Assembly: GCA_041746735.1 (NCBI GenBank)
Contig: JBGTGP010000031.1
Coordinates: forward strand, 1-64,000
Origin: Opimibacter sp041746735
GTDB lineage: Bacteria > Bacteroidota > Bacteroidia > Chitinophagales > Saprospiraceae
DNA length: 64,000 bases
Reading direction: 5' to 3'
Each line of letters starts with the position of its first letter. Within the stretch, counting starts at the first letter, position 1. Below are positions 53,348-61,942 of this stretch, piece after piece. The translations under genes and the position numbers were made by a program. Below the pieces are notes generated by a model. The model did no database searches. It saw nothing but the letters and a program-made list of their open reading frames with translations, and had not been told where the DNA came from.

Positions 53348-54187
53348 ATGATGAAGATGAGGCAACCGGTACGTATGGCGATACTCGACATGAACAACAA
53401 TGTCGAGAATATGGGTATTGCCAGTATCAAGCGCATTGCGGACCGTTTTGCGGTGATCGATTATGATGTCTTTGACGTACGCTACAAAGCTGAAGTACCG
53501 GATCTGAGCTATGATATCTACATTTCATCCGGAGGTCCAGGTGATCCGTTGGAGACCGACGGGATATGGGATAAGGCTTACTTTGATCTGATGGACCAGT
53601 TGTGGAAACACAATCTCGAACGGGAAGAGAAGAAGTTCGTGTTCTTTGTCTGTCATTCCTTTCAGATGATCTGTCATCATCTGGGTATTGGTACGATTTC
53701 GCTCCGGAGGAAGGAATCGTTTGGTATCGTACCTGTAGATAAAACAGAAGAAGGCCAGCATGATCCCTTGTTCAGACACCTAAATAGTCCGTTTTACGGA
53801 GCGGATTTCAGACGTTATGAGGTGATCTTTCCGGACATCGATCGTTTGCGCGAACTGGAGGCCAGTATAGTCGCGCTTGAAAATCCGGATCTGGATATCG
53901 ATGATAACCGGGCGCTGATGGCGGTCCGGTTTTCGAAGGAATGGTATGGCACGCAATTTCATCCCGAAGCACATCCCGATGGTATGATACACTACCTGCA
54001 CCGTCCGGAAAAGAAGGATATGATCCTGCATCAGTTTGGCCTCAATACCTATGAGGAGATGATGCACAATGCGCTGCATCCGGACCGTCTGGCGCATACA
54101 CGGGATATGATTCTACCGGGGTTTATCCGGGAGGCAGTCGATCAGATCCTGGATTACACGCGCTATCCGACTGCCGCATTCGGCTGA
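53348..54187 (+). CDS. Class I glutamine amidotransferase (GATase-1)
   Basis: 279 residues. The catalytic Cys is C102 in FFVCHSFQM, and the His-Glu pair is H205 and E207 in TQFHPEAHP. The fold is GMP synthase/CarA-like, with SSGGPGDPLET as the oxyanion loop. It hydrolyses glutamine and passes ammonia to a partner. Lying between two ATP-grasp genes, it could feed ammonia to one of them, which would give an amide-forming pair, or it may act on a gamma-glutamyl compound. No synthase domain is fused. Confidence 0.85.
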   Translation: MMKMRQPVRMAILDMNNNVENMGIASIKRIADRFAVIDYDVFDVRYKAEVPDLSYDIYISSGGPGDPLETDGIWDKAYFDLMDQLWKHNLEREEKKFVFFVCHSFQMICHHLGIGTISLRRKESFGIVPVDKTEEGQHDPLFRHLNSPFYGADFRRYEVIFPDIDRLRELEASIVALENPDLDIDDNRALMAVRFSKEWYGTQFHPEAHPDGMIHYLHRPEKKDMILHQFGLNTYEEMMHNALHPDRLAHTRDMILPGFIREAVDQILDYTRYPTAAFG

Positions 54188-54223
54188 TTGGCAGGGGTAG
54201 AATAATGCCGTATATTTCCCGGC

Positions 54224-55417
54224 ATGATACCAGACATCCGACAGCAGTACAACGATCAATTTACCCGCGAGCGCTACCAACATTTTCTTGACGATCTCCA
54301 CAGTCAGTTTAATCACGTACCCGGTTTTCGTATCGCGGAGACGCCGGTCTTTATTCCCGCTACGATACGGGAGCAATTATTTGAGGCTTGCCATCAGATC
54401 GTTCGGACGTTTACACGAAAAGATTTCCTTGCGCTGACCCAGCCCTCCCTTCTGGGCCATGACGTGCTGCAGGAGGATGCGCACACGACTTTTTTGCAGA
54501 TCGATTTCGGCCTCTGCGAAGGACGCGACGGACAGATTCAGCCCAAACTGATCGAAGTTCAGGGATTTCCATCACTCTATTTCTACCAGCATTTTGTTGC
54601 CGGATTGTACCGCAAGCATTTTGATATCCCGACCCATCTTCATCACCTGTTCAATGGTTTCACGCCAGAGTCCTATGTCGACCTTTTGCGAAATATCATC
54701 GTGGGTAGGGAGGACCCGGCACAAGTCGTTCTGATCGATATTGAGCCTTTTAAACAAAATACCCAGGTGGATTTCCATGCCACCCGCAGAGTGTTGGGGA
54801 TTCATGTATGCTGTGTGAGTGAATTATATAAAAGAGGCCGTCAGTTGTATTATAAAAATGAAAGTGGCCGGGAGGTTCAGGTTAAGCGGATTTACAACCG
54901 GGTGATCTTTGATGAGCTTACACAGCGAACGGACTTGAATCTGCAGTTTTCATTTGCAGATGATCTCGATGTCAAATGGGTCGGACACCCTAATTGGTTT
55001 TTCCGGATTTCCAAATTCACCATGCCCTATATCGAATGTGAGTATATGCCGTCTACACGATATCTGAGTGATGTAGCCGAGATACCCCGGGATCTTGAAA
55101 ACTATGTCCTCAAACCGTTGTATTCCTTTTCCGGGACGGGGGTCGTCTTCCATGTGACACCTGAGGATATTCGTAGGGTCAAAGATCCATCGCAATATCT
55201 ACTCCAGGAGAAAGTGAAGTATGTGCCCGTGATCCGCACACCGGATGATGACCCTGTCAAGGTCGAAGTCCGGATCATGCTGTTATGGCCTGAGCATGAG
55301 CCACGCCCCATCATCGTCAACAACCTCGCCCGTCTCAGTAAAGGAGAAATGATCGGCGTCAAATTCAATAAAGACAAAACCTGGGTCGGCGGGAGTGTCG
55401 GATTTTATGAGACCTGA
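54224..55417 (+). CDS. ATP-grasp-like protein (second), possibly a ligase
   Basis: 397 residues. The first 250 are a helix-rich domain I do not recognise (LIEVQGFPSLYFYQHF). The second half has the ATP-grasp-like motif YVLKPLYSFSGTGVVF (Lys and Gly-rich loop), QEKVKYVPV and VKVEVRIMLLW, and an LARLSKGEMIGVKFNKDKTW end. This pattern is close to glutathionylspermidine-synthase-like or distant ATP-grasp enzymes. A TATATTTCCC stretch (54211-54220) lies just before the ATG. The gene ends the plus-strand row. Confidence 0.72.
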   Translation: MIPDIRQQYNDQFTRERYQHFLDDLHSQFNHVPGFRIAETPVFIPATIREQLFEACHQIVRTFTRKDFLALTQPSLLGHDVLQEDAHTTFLQIDFGLCEGRDGQIQPKLIEVQGFPSLYFYQHFVAGLYRKHFDIPTHLHHLFNGFTPESYVDLLRNIIVGREDPAQVVLIDIEPFKQNTQVDFHATRRVLGIHVCCVSELYKRGRQLYYKNESGREVQVKRIYNRVIFDELTQRTDLNLQFSFADDLDVKWVGHPNWFFRISKFTMPYIECEYMPSTRYLSDVAEIPRDLENYVLKPLYSFSGTGVVFHVTPEDIRRVKDPSQYLLQEKVKYVPVIRTPDDDPVKVEVRIMLLWPEHEPRPIIVNNLARLSKGEMIGVKFNKDKTWVGGSVGFYET

Positions 55418-55471
55418 GAGAGTTGATAGGCCAGTCGAAGCGCAGCGGACCCGGTGCCTTCGACTCCCTCA

Positions 55472-55714
55472 GTCACCTTTTGTTCCGGCTGGATATCAGA
55501 GGATCTTCCTACTCCCCAAACCAGCACAATCTTAGACTCACAGAAAAATCCAAGCTCGTTGAGCGGAGTCGAAACGAGCGGAGTCGAAACGAGCGAAGTC
55601 ACCTTTTGATTCGTGTGTATGTCATAGGATTTTCCTATTCCGCGGACCAGATCACTCTTAGACACACAGAAAAATCCAAGCTCGTTGAGCGGAGTCGAAA
55701 CGAGCGGAGTCGAA
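55472..55714. repeat. Two direct copies of a 126-bp unit with TCGAAACGAGC motifs
   Basis: A unit starting GTCACCTTTTG begins at 55472 and again at 55598 (126 bases apart). Each ends with CTCGTTGAGCGGAGTCGAAACG repeats (split here) and holds CAGAAAAATCCAAG. The second copy is cut at 55714. The GAGCGGAGTCGAAACGAGC word is a common intergenic motif in Bacteroidota from memory. Confidence 0.85.
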
Positions 55715-55771
55715 TTAAATTATGCCGGATTAAATCGTAACTACTTCAAATACACACTAAACACTAAACCC

Positions 55772-55795
55772 TCAACCTCTCAACCTCTCAACACC
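55772..55795. repeat. Short octamer array CTCAACCT
   Basis: CTCAACCT twice and CTCAACAC once, preceded by AACACTAAACC as in the array at 27992. It lies between two convergent genes. Confidence 0.8.
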
Positions 55796-55802
55796 TCGCC
55801 AC

Positions 55803-57005
55803 TCACTCTTTCAAAGGCACAGTAGTAGCAAATTCATCCCGAATGACTGCCGCATACTTACCCATCATCTCGTTGATCCGTTTTTCGGTTTTATGCTGAA
55901 AGATGAAGCCGATGTGGTAGTCTTTATTCAGGGTCCACCAGATTTCTTCGTCAGTAAATCCGTTGTAATCGGGTTTTTCGTATTTGCTGAGGGTGACGAT
56001 AATACCGGCCTGGAGCTCATCGACGAGGGGCAGATGATATTTCTTACCGGTGAGGACGGCGTGTTCGATATTGGCCCATTCCGCCCAGAGGTTGAGGCCG
56101 CTTGCAGCTTCGACCATGTCGGTCAGGTGTGCACCTCCACAGCGGGCGGAGGTTTCCAGAAACAGGATTTCCTTTCCTCCGTCACGGACTATATATTCGG
56201 AATGGCTGGCACCATGGCGCAGGCCAAAAGCAGACAGCACCTTGGTGTTGAGATTGACCAGTTTTTTCGCCAATGGATCTTTGGAGCCCATCGTTTTGGA
56301 TTGGAAGATACCTCCGCCGTGGGCTACATCAAAAGGGGCATCGAGGTATTGGGAGCAGCGGGTAAAGAGGGTTTCATCATGATAGTTGAGTCCGTCCACA
56401 TGGCAGATGATACCGGGCCGGTATTCTTCCAGCAGGTATTCATGACGATGATCTCCTGCTTCATCTGACCATTTCCAGAACGCCTCCGCATCCGGGATCT
56501 TGCGTATGCCCAGGGAGCCGGCATCGCGACGAGGTTTCGCCAGCCATGGACCCTGGCTGGTTTTCAGAAATTGCCGGATCGTATCATCGTTGAAAAGAGC
56601 TGAAAATCCGGGCACCGGAAGACCAGCATCGCGGGCTTCAATGCGCATGGACAGTTTGTCAAAAAAATGCCGGGCGGTCGTCTCCCCCATACCCGGAATC
56701 CTGAATTCTTCGCGAAGCCTCGCCGCTTTCCACACATCATAATCATCGAGGGCAATAACCCGGTCGATTTTGTGAGCACGAAACAGATAAGCTACGCCGG
56801 AGCTCAGTTGCTGCATATCCCATTTACGGCCATCCTTTTCCGGCATATAGAAGATCTCTTCGATGTCATCGACAGGCCAGGCATCATGACGCGTCTTTTC
56901 GGACGTGACCAGGAAGACCGTATGACCAAGTCGTTTGAGCTGCCGGAGAAAAGCACCTCCCTTATACTCACAGGCGATGCAGAGAAAAACATAAGTTCTG
57001 TCCAT
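55803..57005 (-). CDS. ATP-grasp enzyme (third, minus strand)
   Basis: 400 residues with a typical ATP-grasp layout: a Rossmann-like N-domain (MDRTYVFLCIACEYKGG), a substrate domain with DKLSMRIEARDAGLPVPGF, a GPWLAKPRRDAGSLGI ATP loop, then FLETSARCGGAH with the metal-binding E and an R-C-G-G stretch in place of the usual N. This resembles carboxylate-amine ligases of the PurK/BL00235 type. It converges with the plus-strand row and is divergent from the esterase gene, so it may belong to the same pathway. The substrate is unknown. Confidence 0.8.
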   Translation of the reverse strand: MDRTYVFLCIACEYKGGAFLRQLKRLGHTVFLVTSEKTRHDAWPVDDIEEIFYMPEKDGRKWDMQQLSSGVAYLFRAHKIDRVIALDDYDVWKAARLREEFRIPGMGETTARHFFDKLSMRIEARDAGLPVPGFSALFNDDTIRQFLKTSQGPWLAKPRRDAGSLGIRKIPDAEAFWKWSDEAGDHRHEYLLEEYRPGIICHVDGLNYHDETLFTRCSQYLDAPFDVAHGGGIFQSKTMGSKDPLAKKLVNLNTKVLSAFGLRHGASHSEYIVRDGGKEILFLETSARCGGAHLTDMVEAASGLNLWAEWANIEHAVLTGKKYHLPLVDELQAGIIVTLSKYEKPDYNGFTDEEIWWTLNKDYHIGFIFQHKTEKRINEMMGKYAAVIRDEFATTVPLKE

Positions 57006-57222
57006 GCTTAAAAGTAATCAAGAATCGGAAATCGTATACCGGAATTTATATCGCTGGGCATCAGCAATGCCAACTGAAGGCAGACGGGTTTCTACGGCCC
57101 TCTGTTCCTGAAAGTTGTTCCGAGTTAGGTTATAAAGGCCCGGTACGAAGGCTTCGGGCTGCTATTGGTCTATTTTGTTAATTTGCGCCCCGGTTTTTCC
57201 CAATCAGGACGAAAAGACTCAG
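57006..57222. promoter_or_regulatory. Divergent spacer between third ATP-grasp gene and esterase gene
   Basis: About 215 bases. It contains a GCCCGGTACGAAGG...TTCGGGC hairpin near 57139-57160 and an AT-rich TATTTTGTTAATTTGC stretch (57171-57185) that may hold the esterase promoter. Confidence 0.4.
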
Positions 57223-58029
57223 ATGCGGCCATTTTCCCAGATTACACAAGCGATGCCTCATTACCCGATCATCAAACTCATCGATCATGGGTTTGAGATC
57301 CCTCAATTGGGCAAAAAGCGCCGGATCTGGGCCCTTTTACCCCACAATTACTACGATTCGGATAAATCCTATCCAGTACTCTATCTCCAGGACGCCCAGA
57401 ATCTCTTCGATGACGGGGCTCCATTTGGTAGCTGGTCCATCGACCGCCACCTCATGGAACTTTCCGCTTCGGGGGCAGGGAACCTGATCGTGATCGCCAT
57501 CGACCACGGCGGAGGAGAACGCATCCAGGAGTATAGCCCCTACCATCACCGCAAGTTCGGGGAAGGACAAGGGAAGGATTATGCCAATTTTATCATCGAG
57601 ACCCTGAAGCCCTATGTTGACGCTCATTACCGGACCAAATCACATCGGATCTACACGGGAATCGGGGGTAGCAGTATGGGCGGTCTGATCAGTGCCTATA
57701 CCGGGATCGTCCATCCCAAGCACTTTTCCAAACTCATGATCTTCAGCCCGTCCTTTTGGTATTCAGACGAAATCTATTTTGATGCCTTCAAGTACAATTA
57801 TATCTTGCCCATGCGTATGTTTATCTACGCCGGGGAAAAGGAAACCCGGTTTATGAGCCAGCACATCAACCAGTTTAAAGAAGCGCTGGCGCACGGACTT
57901 TTTTCGAGTAAACTGACTACCTTTAATATCGTGATTGATCCCAACGGCCAGCACCAGGAGAAATATTGGGGAGACATTTTTCCGGCAGCAGTCCGATGGC
58001 TCTTCTTTGCCGATCAAGATGATGTATAA
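57223..58029 (+). CDS. Alpha/beta hydrolase, esterase D/Fes-like
   Basis: About 268 residues from ATG 57223; a second ATG at 57253 is equally usable. The esterase signature is G-S-S-M-G with nucleophile S151 in IGGSSMGGLIS, a LLPHNYYDSDKSYPVLYLQDAQNLFDD strand (broken here) typical of the family, and a His in GQHQEKYW near the end. Family members include siderophore and carbohydrate esterases and cinnamoyl esterases. No signal peptide, so it is cytosolic. It abuts the aminopeptidase start with zero spacing (TAA then ATG), so the two should be co-translated. Confidence 0.8.
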   Translation: MRPFSQITQAMPHYPIIKLIDHGFEIPQLGKKRRIWALLPHNYYDSDKSYPVLYLQDAQNLFDDGAPFGSWSIDRHLMELSASGAGNLIVIAIDHGGGERIQEYSPYHHRKFGEGQGKDYANFIIETLKPYVDAHYRTKSHRIYTGIGGSSMGGLISAYTGIVHPKHFSKLMIFSPSFWYSDEIYFDAFKYNYILPMRMFIYAGEKETRFMSQHINQFKEALAHGLFSSKLTTFNIVIDPNGQHQEKYWGDIFPAAVRWLFFADQDDV

Positions 58030-59496
58030 ATGAAGCTTATTGCCTTATCCTCGATAGAGGAGCTGCTCGGAAATGCGGCTATCCTTTGTGTTCCCGCCTG
58101 CCGGGATAAAGCAGCATGGATCCATGAGAACTTGCTGTCCCATGTGGTGCCGGCCGGTATACTTCCTGCACCCGCCGAACTGGCATCCCTGAAAGCATCA
58201 CCCCTGGTGTTCCTTGGTCAATGGCAGGGCCGTCAGTTGAAAGTGGTGTACTGGAATGAAGGAGAGACCTTTACCGAAGCATCGCTCTATGCACTGGTCA
58301 GGAAAATGGCCATTCGAGTGAAATCTGATTTTCCAGGTACACCCGCATTGATCCTGAATCATGTAGAAAATGCGGGGATGATACGATCCGCATTTGCCGG
58401 ATGGACAGCAGGTCAGTACGATCTGGGGTTGTATAAGCAGACAGAAAATAAAAATAACCAGCCAGCCGCTGAATTAAATGCGTTATTGCATTCCCCCGCA
58501 GATGAAGCCATCGCCCGTGATGGTGTCGTCCTCGGACAGGTGCAACAGGAGATTATGCATCTCGTCAATGCCCCCGGAAGCCATAAGACACCCGCGACAT
58601 TGGGCGCCTGGGCGGCCCGGAGTGCTGCGCAACACGGCTATACGGCACACCTGATCGACAAGCAGCAATTATTCTCCTTAGGCATGCACGCCCTACTGGC
58701 GGTCAATCGCGGCAGCGAGCATCCTGCTATGTGCATTGTCACTCATTACAAACATCCCGAATCCAAACACAAGATTGCACTGGTGGGTAAAGGCGTCATG
58801 TTCGATACTGGAGGTATCTCGATCAAAGCATCGAAGAATCTCCATTATATGAAGAGCGATATGGCCGGAGCAGCAGCGGTCCTCGGGACAGTTGAGGCCT
58901 GTGCCCGCCTAAAACTGCCTGTGGAAGTGTATGCCATCGCACCGGCAACAGACAATAGTGTCGATAGTCTGTCGATCCGGCCCGGAGATGTGATCTCTTC
59001 CTTTGCTGGAAAAAGCATCGAAGTGATAGACACGGATGCAGAAGGCCGGTTAGTCCTGGCGGATGCGCTGGCGTATGCCATCAAAGAGTTTCAGCCGGAT
59101 GTCATTCTTGACCTCGCTACACTGACCGGCAGTGTTGTGGCGGCGCTGGGGCCTCATGCGGCCGGGCTGTTTACCAAAAACGAATCCTTGGCCGACAGTC
59201 TTGAAGCCGCCGGACAGGTATCCGGAGAACGGGTGTGGCGACTCCCCATGTTTGATGATTATCAGGATGATATGCAATCCGATATTGCGGACATCAAAAA
59301 TCTCAGCGAGAAACCTTATGCCGGTGCAATCACGGCGGCCAAATTCCTCGAATACTTTACTGCCGATCACACAGCCTGGGCCCACCTGGATATCGCCGGT
59401 GTCAGCTTTCAGCCAAATGGTTTCGGAAAAGGCAATTGCGCCACCGGATACGGGGTACGCCTTCTTGTGGAATGGCTGACGCGGTATACCGCATGA
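58030..59496 (+). CDS. Leucyl aminopeptidase, M17 family
   Basis: 488 residues. The catalytic domain (about 170-488) carries VGKGVMFDTGGISIK, MKSDMAGAAAV and IDTDAEGRLVLADAL, which contain the dinuclear metal ligands (K, D, D, D and E). M17 enzymes release N-terminal residues from peptides as hexamers in the cytoplasm. It begins at the esterase stop codon and its last codon overlaps the glycosyltransferase start by four bases. In this setting it may trim or recycle a peptide made by the ATP-grasp enzymes, but housekeeping peptide breakdown is also possible. Confidence 0.9.
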   Translation: MKLIALSSIEELLGNAAILCVPACRDKAAWIHENLLSHVVPAGILPAPAELASLKASPLVFLGQWQGRQLKVVYWNEGETFTEASLYALVRKMAIRVKSDFPGTPALILNHVENAGMIRSAFAGWTAGQYDLGLYKQTENKNNQPAAELNALLHSPADEAIARDGVVLGQVQQEIMHLVNAPGSHKTPATLGAWAARSAAQHGYTAHLIDKQQLFSLGMHALLAVNRGSEHPAMCIVTHYKHPESKHKIALVGKGVMFDTGGISIKASKNLHYMKSDMAGAAAVLGTVEACARLKLPVEVYAIAPATDNSVDSLSIRPGDVISSFAGKSIEVIDTDAEGRLVLADALAYAIKEFQPDVILDLATLTGSVVAALGPHAAGLFTKNESLADSLEAAGQVSGERVWRLPMFDDYQDDMQSDIADIKNLSEKPYAGAITAAKFLEYFTADHTAWAHLDIAGVSFQPNGFGKGNCATGYGVRLLVEWLTRYTA

Positions 59497-60653
59497 CACG
59501 CTCTATAGCGCAGATCGCAAAGATCATCATCATCGGTCCGGCTCATCCGCTGCGCAGCGGCGGCCTGACCACCTTCAACCATCGCCTGGCCCGGGAGTTT
59601 ATTTCGGAGGGCCAGACGTGTGAGATCTTTTCCTTTTCTTTTCAATATCCTGCCTTTTTGTTTCCCGGGACCAGCCAGTTCACAGACGATCCAGCTCCTG
59701 AAGGACTAATCATTCATTCAGTCATCCATTCACTCAACCCGCTCAACTGGTTCCGGATCGGTAACCGGATCAGAAGAGCCAGACCGGATATCGTGGTGGT
59801 GCGATACTGGATTCCATTTATAGGCCCATGTCTGGGGACGATCCTCCGGCAGATCCGGAAAAACAAGCATACCCGTATCATCTGCATCGCCGATAACATC
59901 ATCCCGCACGAGCATCGTCCAGGCGACACAGCATTGACCCGCTATTTTTTAAAACACTGCGATGCCTTCATTACGATGAGCGAAACGGTGCTGCGGGATC
60001 TTCGTTCCTTCCGGCAAGACAAGCCCGTTGCGCTGGTTCCTCATCCGATCTATGACAATTTCGGGCCCGGTATGGACAAGGCGAAAGCACGGCAATCATT
60101 GGGGATAGGGGAATCTGAGCAGGTGATGCTTTTCTTTGGATTTATCCGCCGGTATAAAGGACTTGATTTGCTGCTGGAGGCCATGGCCAATGCACGTATC
60201 CGGGACAGCGGTATCAAACTGATGATCGCAGGAGAGTACTACGAAGAGGAAGCCATGTATGTTTCGCTCATCGAAGGGTTAGGCCTGAGAGATCAACTTA
60301 TCCTGCATACCCACTTTATCCGGGATCGTGATGTGCCGGTGTATTTTGGGGCGGCAGATGTCGTCGTGCAGCCGTATCGCGACGCTACGCAAAGTGGCGT
60401 CACCCCATTGGCTTATCACTTCGAAAAACCGATGATTGTCACGCGTGTGGGCGGACTACCGGATCTGGTGCCGCATGAAGAGGCCGGCTTGGTGGTAGAA
60501 CCTACTGTGGATGAACTGGTGGAGGGCATTCTCCGTTTCTTTGAGTTGGGGGAAGCGTATTTTATTCCGCATCTTCGTAGGGAAAAGCAAAATTATTCCT
60601 GGTCACGCCTGACCGATCAGATCAGAGCCCTGGCCGCCGGAATACGTACATAA
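59493..60653 (+). CDS. Glycosyltransferase of GT4 type
   Basis: About 386 residues from ATG 59493 (MTRSIAQIAKIIIIGPAHPL), which overlaps the aminopeptidase stop. The N-domain has the GGLTTFNHRLAREF glycine-rich loop of GT-B enzymes. The C-domain shows LFFGFIRRYKGLDLLLEA, and ATQSGVTPLAYHFEKPMIVTRVGGLPD with the E-x7-E type nucleotide-sugar site (EKP and EEAGLV). It should transfer a sugar in envelope glycan synthesis; the following heptose genes suggest that heptose or its neighbours are substrates. Confidence 0.85.
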   Translation: MTRSIAQIAKIIIIGPAHPLRSGGLTTFNHRLAREFISEGQTCEIFSFSFQYPAFLFPGTSQFTDDPAPEGLIIHSVIHSLNPLNWFRIGNRIRRARPDIVVVRYWIPFIGPCLGTILRQIRKNKHTRIICIADNIIPHEHRPGDTALTRYFLKHCDAFITMSETVLRDLRSFRQDKPVALVPHPIYDNFGPGMDKAKARQSLGIGESEQVMLFFGFIRRYKGLDLLLEAMANARIRDSGIKLMIAGEYYEEEAMYVSLIEGLGLRDQLILHTHFIRDRDVPVYFGAADVVVQPYRDATQSGVTPLAYHFEKPMIVTRVGGLPDLVPHEEAGLVVEPTVDELVEGILRFFELGEAYFIPHLRREKQNYSWSRLTDQIRALAAGIRT

Positions 60654-60656
60654 GTC

Positions 60657-61232
60657 ATGCAGGGACGGATAAAAGAGATCATTCACAAGTCCATTCAGGT
60701 CAAAGAAGATGTGCTGCAAAGCGAGGGCCTGATCGACCGGATCGCAGAGGCCGCAGACGGGATTACCCGCGCACTGAAGGAAGGTCGGAAAATCTGGCTC
60801 TGTGGCAACGGAGGGAGTGCGGCCGATGCCCAACATATTGCGGCAGAGTTGACAGGCCGTTTTTATAAGGACAGACCTTCCTTCGCCGCAGAGGCACTGC
60901 ATGGCAATTCATCCTATCTCACCGCCGTAGCCAACGACTATGGTTTCGAGCATGTGTATGCCCGAATGATAGAAGGTCTCGCGATGCCGGGTGATATCCT
61001 GATCGCTATTTCCACGTCCGGCAATTCACCCAATATCATCAACGCCTGTCATGCTGCTCGTCAAAAGGACGTCATGGTCGTAGGTCTGACCGGTGATCGT
61101 GGAGGCCGCATGGAACCGGTATGTGATGTTCTTCTGGATGTCCCTTCTATGGATACGCCCCGGATACAGGAATGCCATATCCTGATCGGACACATTATAT
61201 GCGAAATCGTGGAAAATCAGATGATCGCATAA
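60657..61232 (+). CDS. gmhA: Sedoheptulose 7-phosphate isomerase (phosphoheptose isomerase)
   Basis: 191 residues with the SIS-domain signature LCGNGGSAADAQHIAAEL and ISTSGNSPNI, and an ECHILIGHIICEIVE end that carries the active-site His and Glu. It converts D-sedoheptulose 7-phosphate to D-glycero-D-manno-heptose 7-phosphate, the first step of ADP-heptose synthesis for LPS core or surface glycans. It starts three bases after the glycosyltransferase stop, which supports a heptose role for that cluster. Confidence 0.93.
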   Translation: MQGRIKEIIHKSIQVKEDVLQSEGLIDRIAEAADGITRALKEGRKIWLCGNGGSAADAQHIAAELTGRFYKDRPSFAAEALHGNSSYLTAVANDYGFEHVYARMIEGLAMPGDILIAISTSGNSPNIINACHAARQKDVMVVGLTGDRGGRMEPVCDVLLDVPSMDTPRIQECHILIGHIICEIVENQMIA

Positions 61233-61242
61233 AATTCGTAGC

Positions 61243-61315
61243 TACGCCAAATCTGGCGTATCATTTTTAAATGCGCCAGATCGGCGTATCGTTGAAATAA
61301 GCCAGATTTGGCGTA
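61243..61315. repeat. Three copies of a GCCAGATTTGGCGTA motif
   Basis: TACGCCAAATCTGGC (61243-61257, minus orientation), GCGCCAGATCGGCGTA (61273-61288) and GCCAGATTTGGCGTA (61301-61315) lie between gmhA and the gmhB-like gene. The outer two are exact mirrors and could form a long stem with a loop of about 43 bases. Confidence 0.8.
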
Positions 61316-61354
61316 CGTGATAAACAAAACGGTTGCGAAGGACAAAAAAATCGA

Positions 61355-61927
61355 ATGGGAGATTTTTTAAAGCATATAGACAATACATGGACACTGTTTC
61401 TGGACCGGGACGGGGTCATCAATATTAATAAGGAGGATGGCTATGTGCAGCACCGGGGTGAATTTATTTTCACGGAGGGGGCCATCGAAGCGATATGCCG
61501 GCTAGGGCAGATCTTTGACAGGATCATCGTGGTGACCAATCAGCGCGGTATAGGAAAGGGATTGATGACAGCGGCAGACCTGGAGGATATACATGCCTAT
61601 CTCATAAAGAAGATCGGGTATTGTGGTGGCAGGATAGATGCGATATTTTACTGCCCTGAAGATGAGGATACCCATCCGGACCGGAAGCCCAATCCGGGAA
61701 TGGCGTATAAAGCAAAAGAAATGTTTCCCGACATTGATTTCGAAAAGTCCGTCATGGTGGGTGACAAGGAGATTGATATCCTTTGGGGAAAAAATATCGG
61801 TGCCCATACCGTCAGGATAGCGCCCGCCGGTGGTGGTGCGAACAAGAATCCTTCCATCCCGAAACCAGACCTTACTTGTCCCTCCTTGTTTGATTTTATG
61901 TACAAAGTCATACAACAGCGCTGGTAG
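61355..61927 (+). CDS. gmhB: Heptose 1,7-bisphosphate phosphatase-like HAD-IIIA protein
   Basis: 190 residues. HAD motifs: D17 and D19 in FLDRDGVIN, VVTNQRGIGKG, RKPNPGMAYKA and VGDKEIDI. It is the length and pattern of GmhB, which removes the 7-phosphate from heptose bisphosphate. The Cys-His zinc loop of E. coli GmhB is mostly absent (YCPEDEDTHPD has one Cys), as in several HisB-like or GmhB homologues, so the precise phosphate ester is less sure. It follows gmhA by 122 bases, with the motif trio in between. Confidence 0.82.
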   Translation: MGDFLKHIDNTWTLFLDRDGVININKEDGYVQHRGEFIFTEGAIEAICRLGQIFDRIIVVTNQRGIGKGLMTAADLEDIHAYLIKKIGYCGGRIDAIFYCPEDEDTHPDRKPNPGMAYKAKEMFPDIDFEKSVMVGDKEIDILWGKNIGAHTVRIAPAGGGANKNPSIPKPDLTCPSLFDFMYKVIQQRW

Positions 61928-61942
61928 GTCGCATGGACTGTA

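Noticed and set aside
54211..54220. TATATTTCCC as promoter of the second ATP-grasp-like gene
   Set aside because: It lies only a few bases before the ATG, which would give an almost leaderless transcript, and the gene probably shares the upstream transcript; noted but not listed as a promoter.
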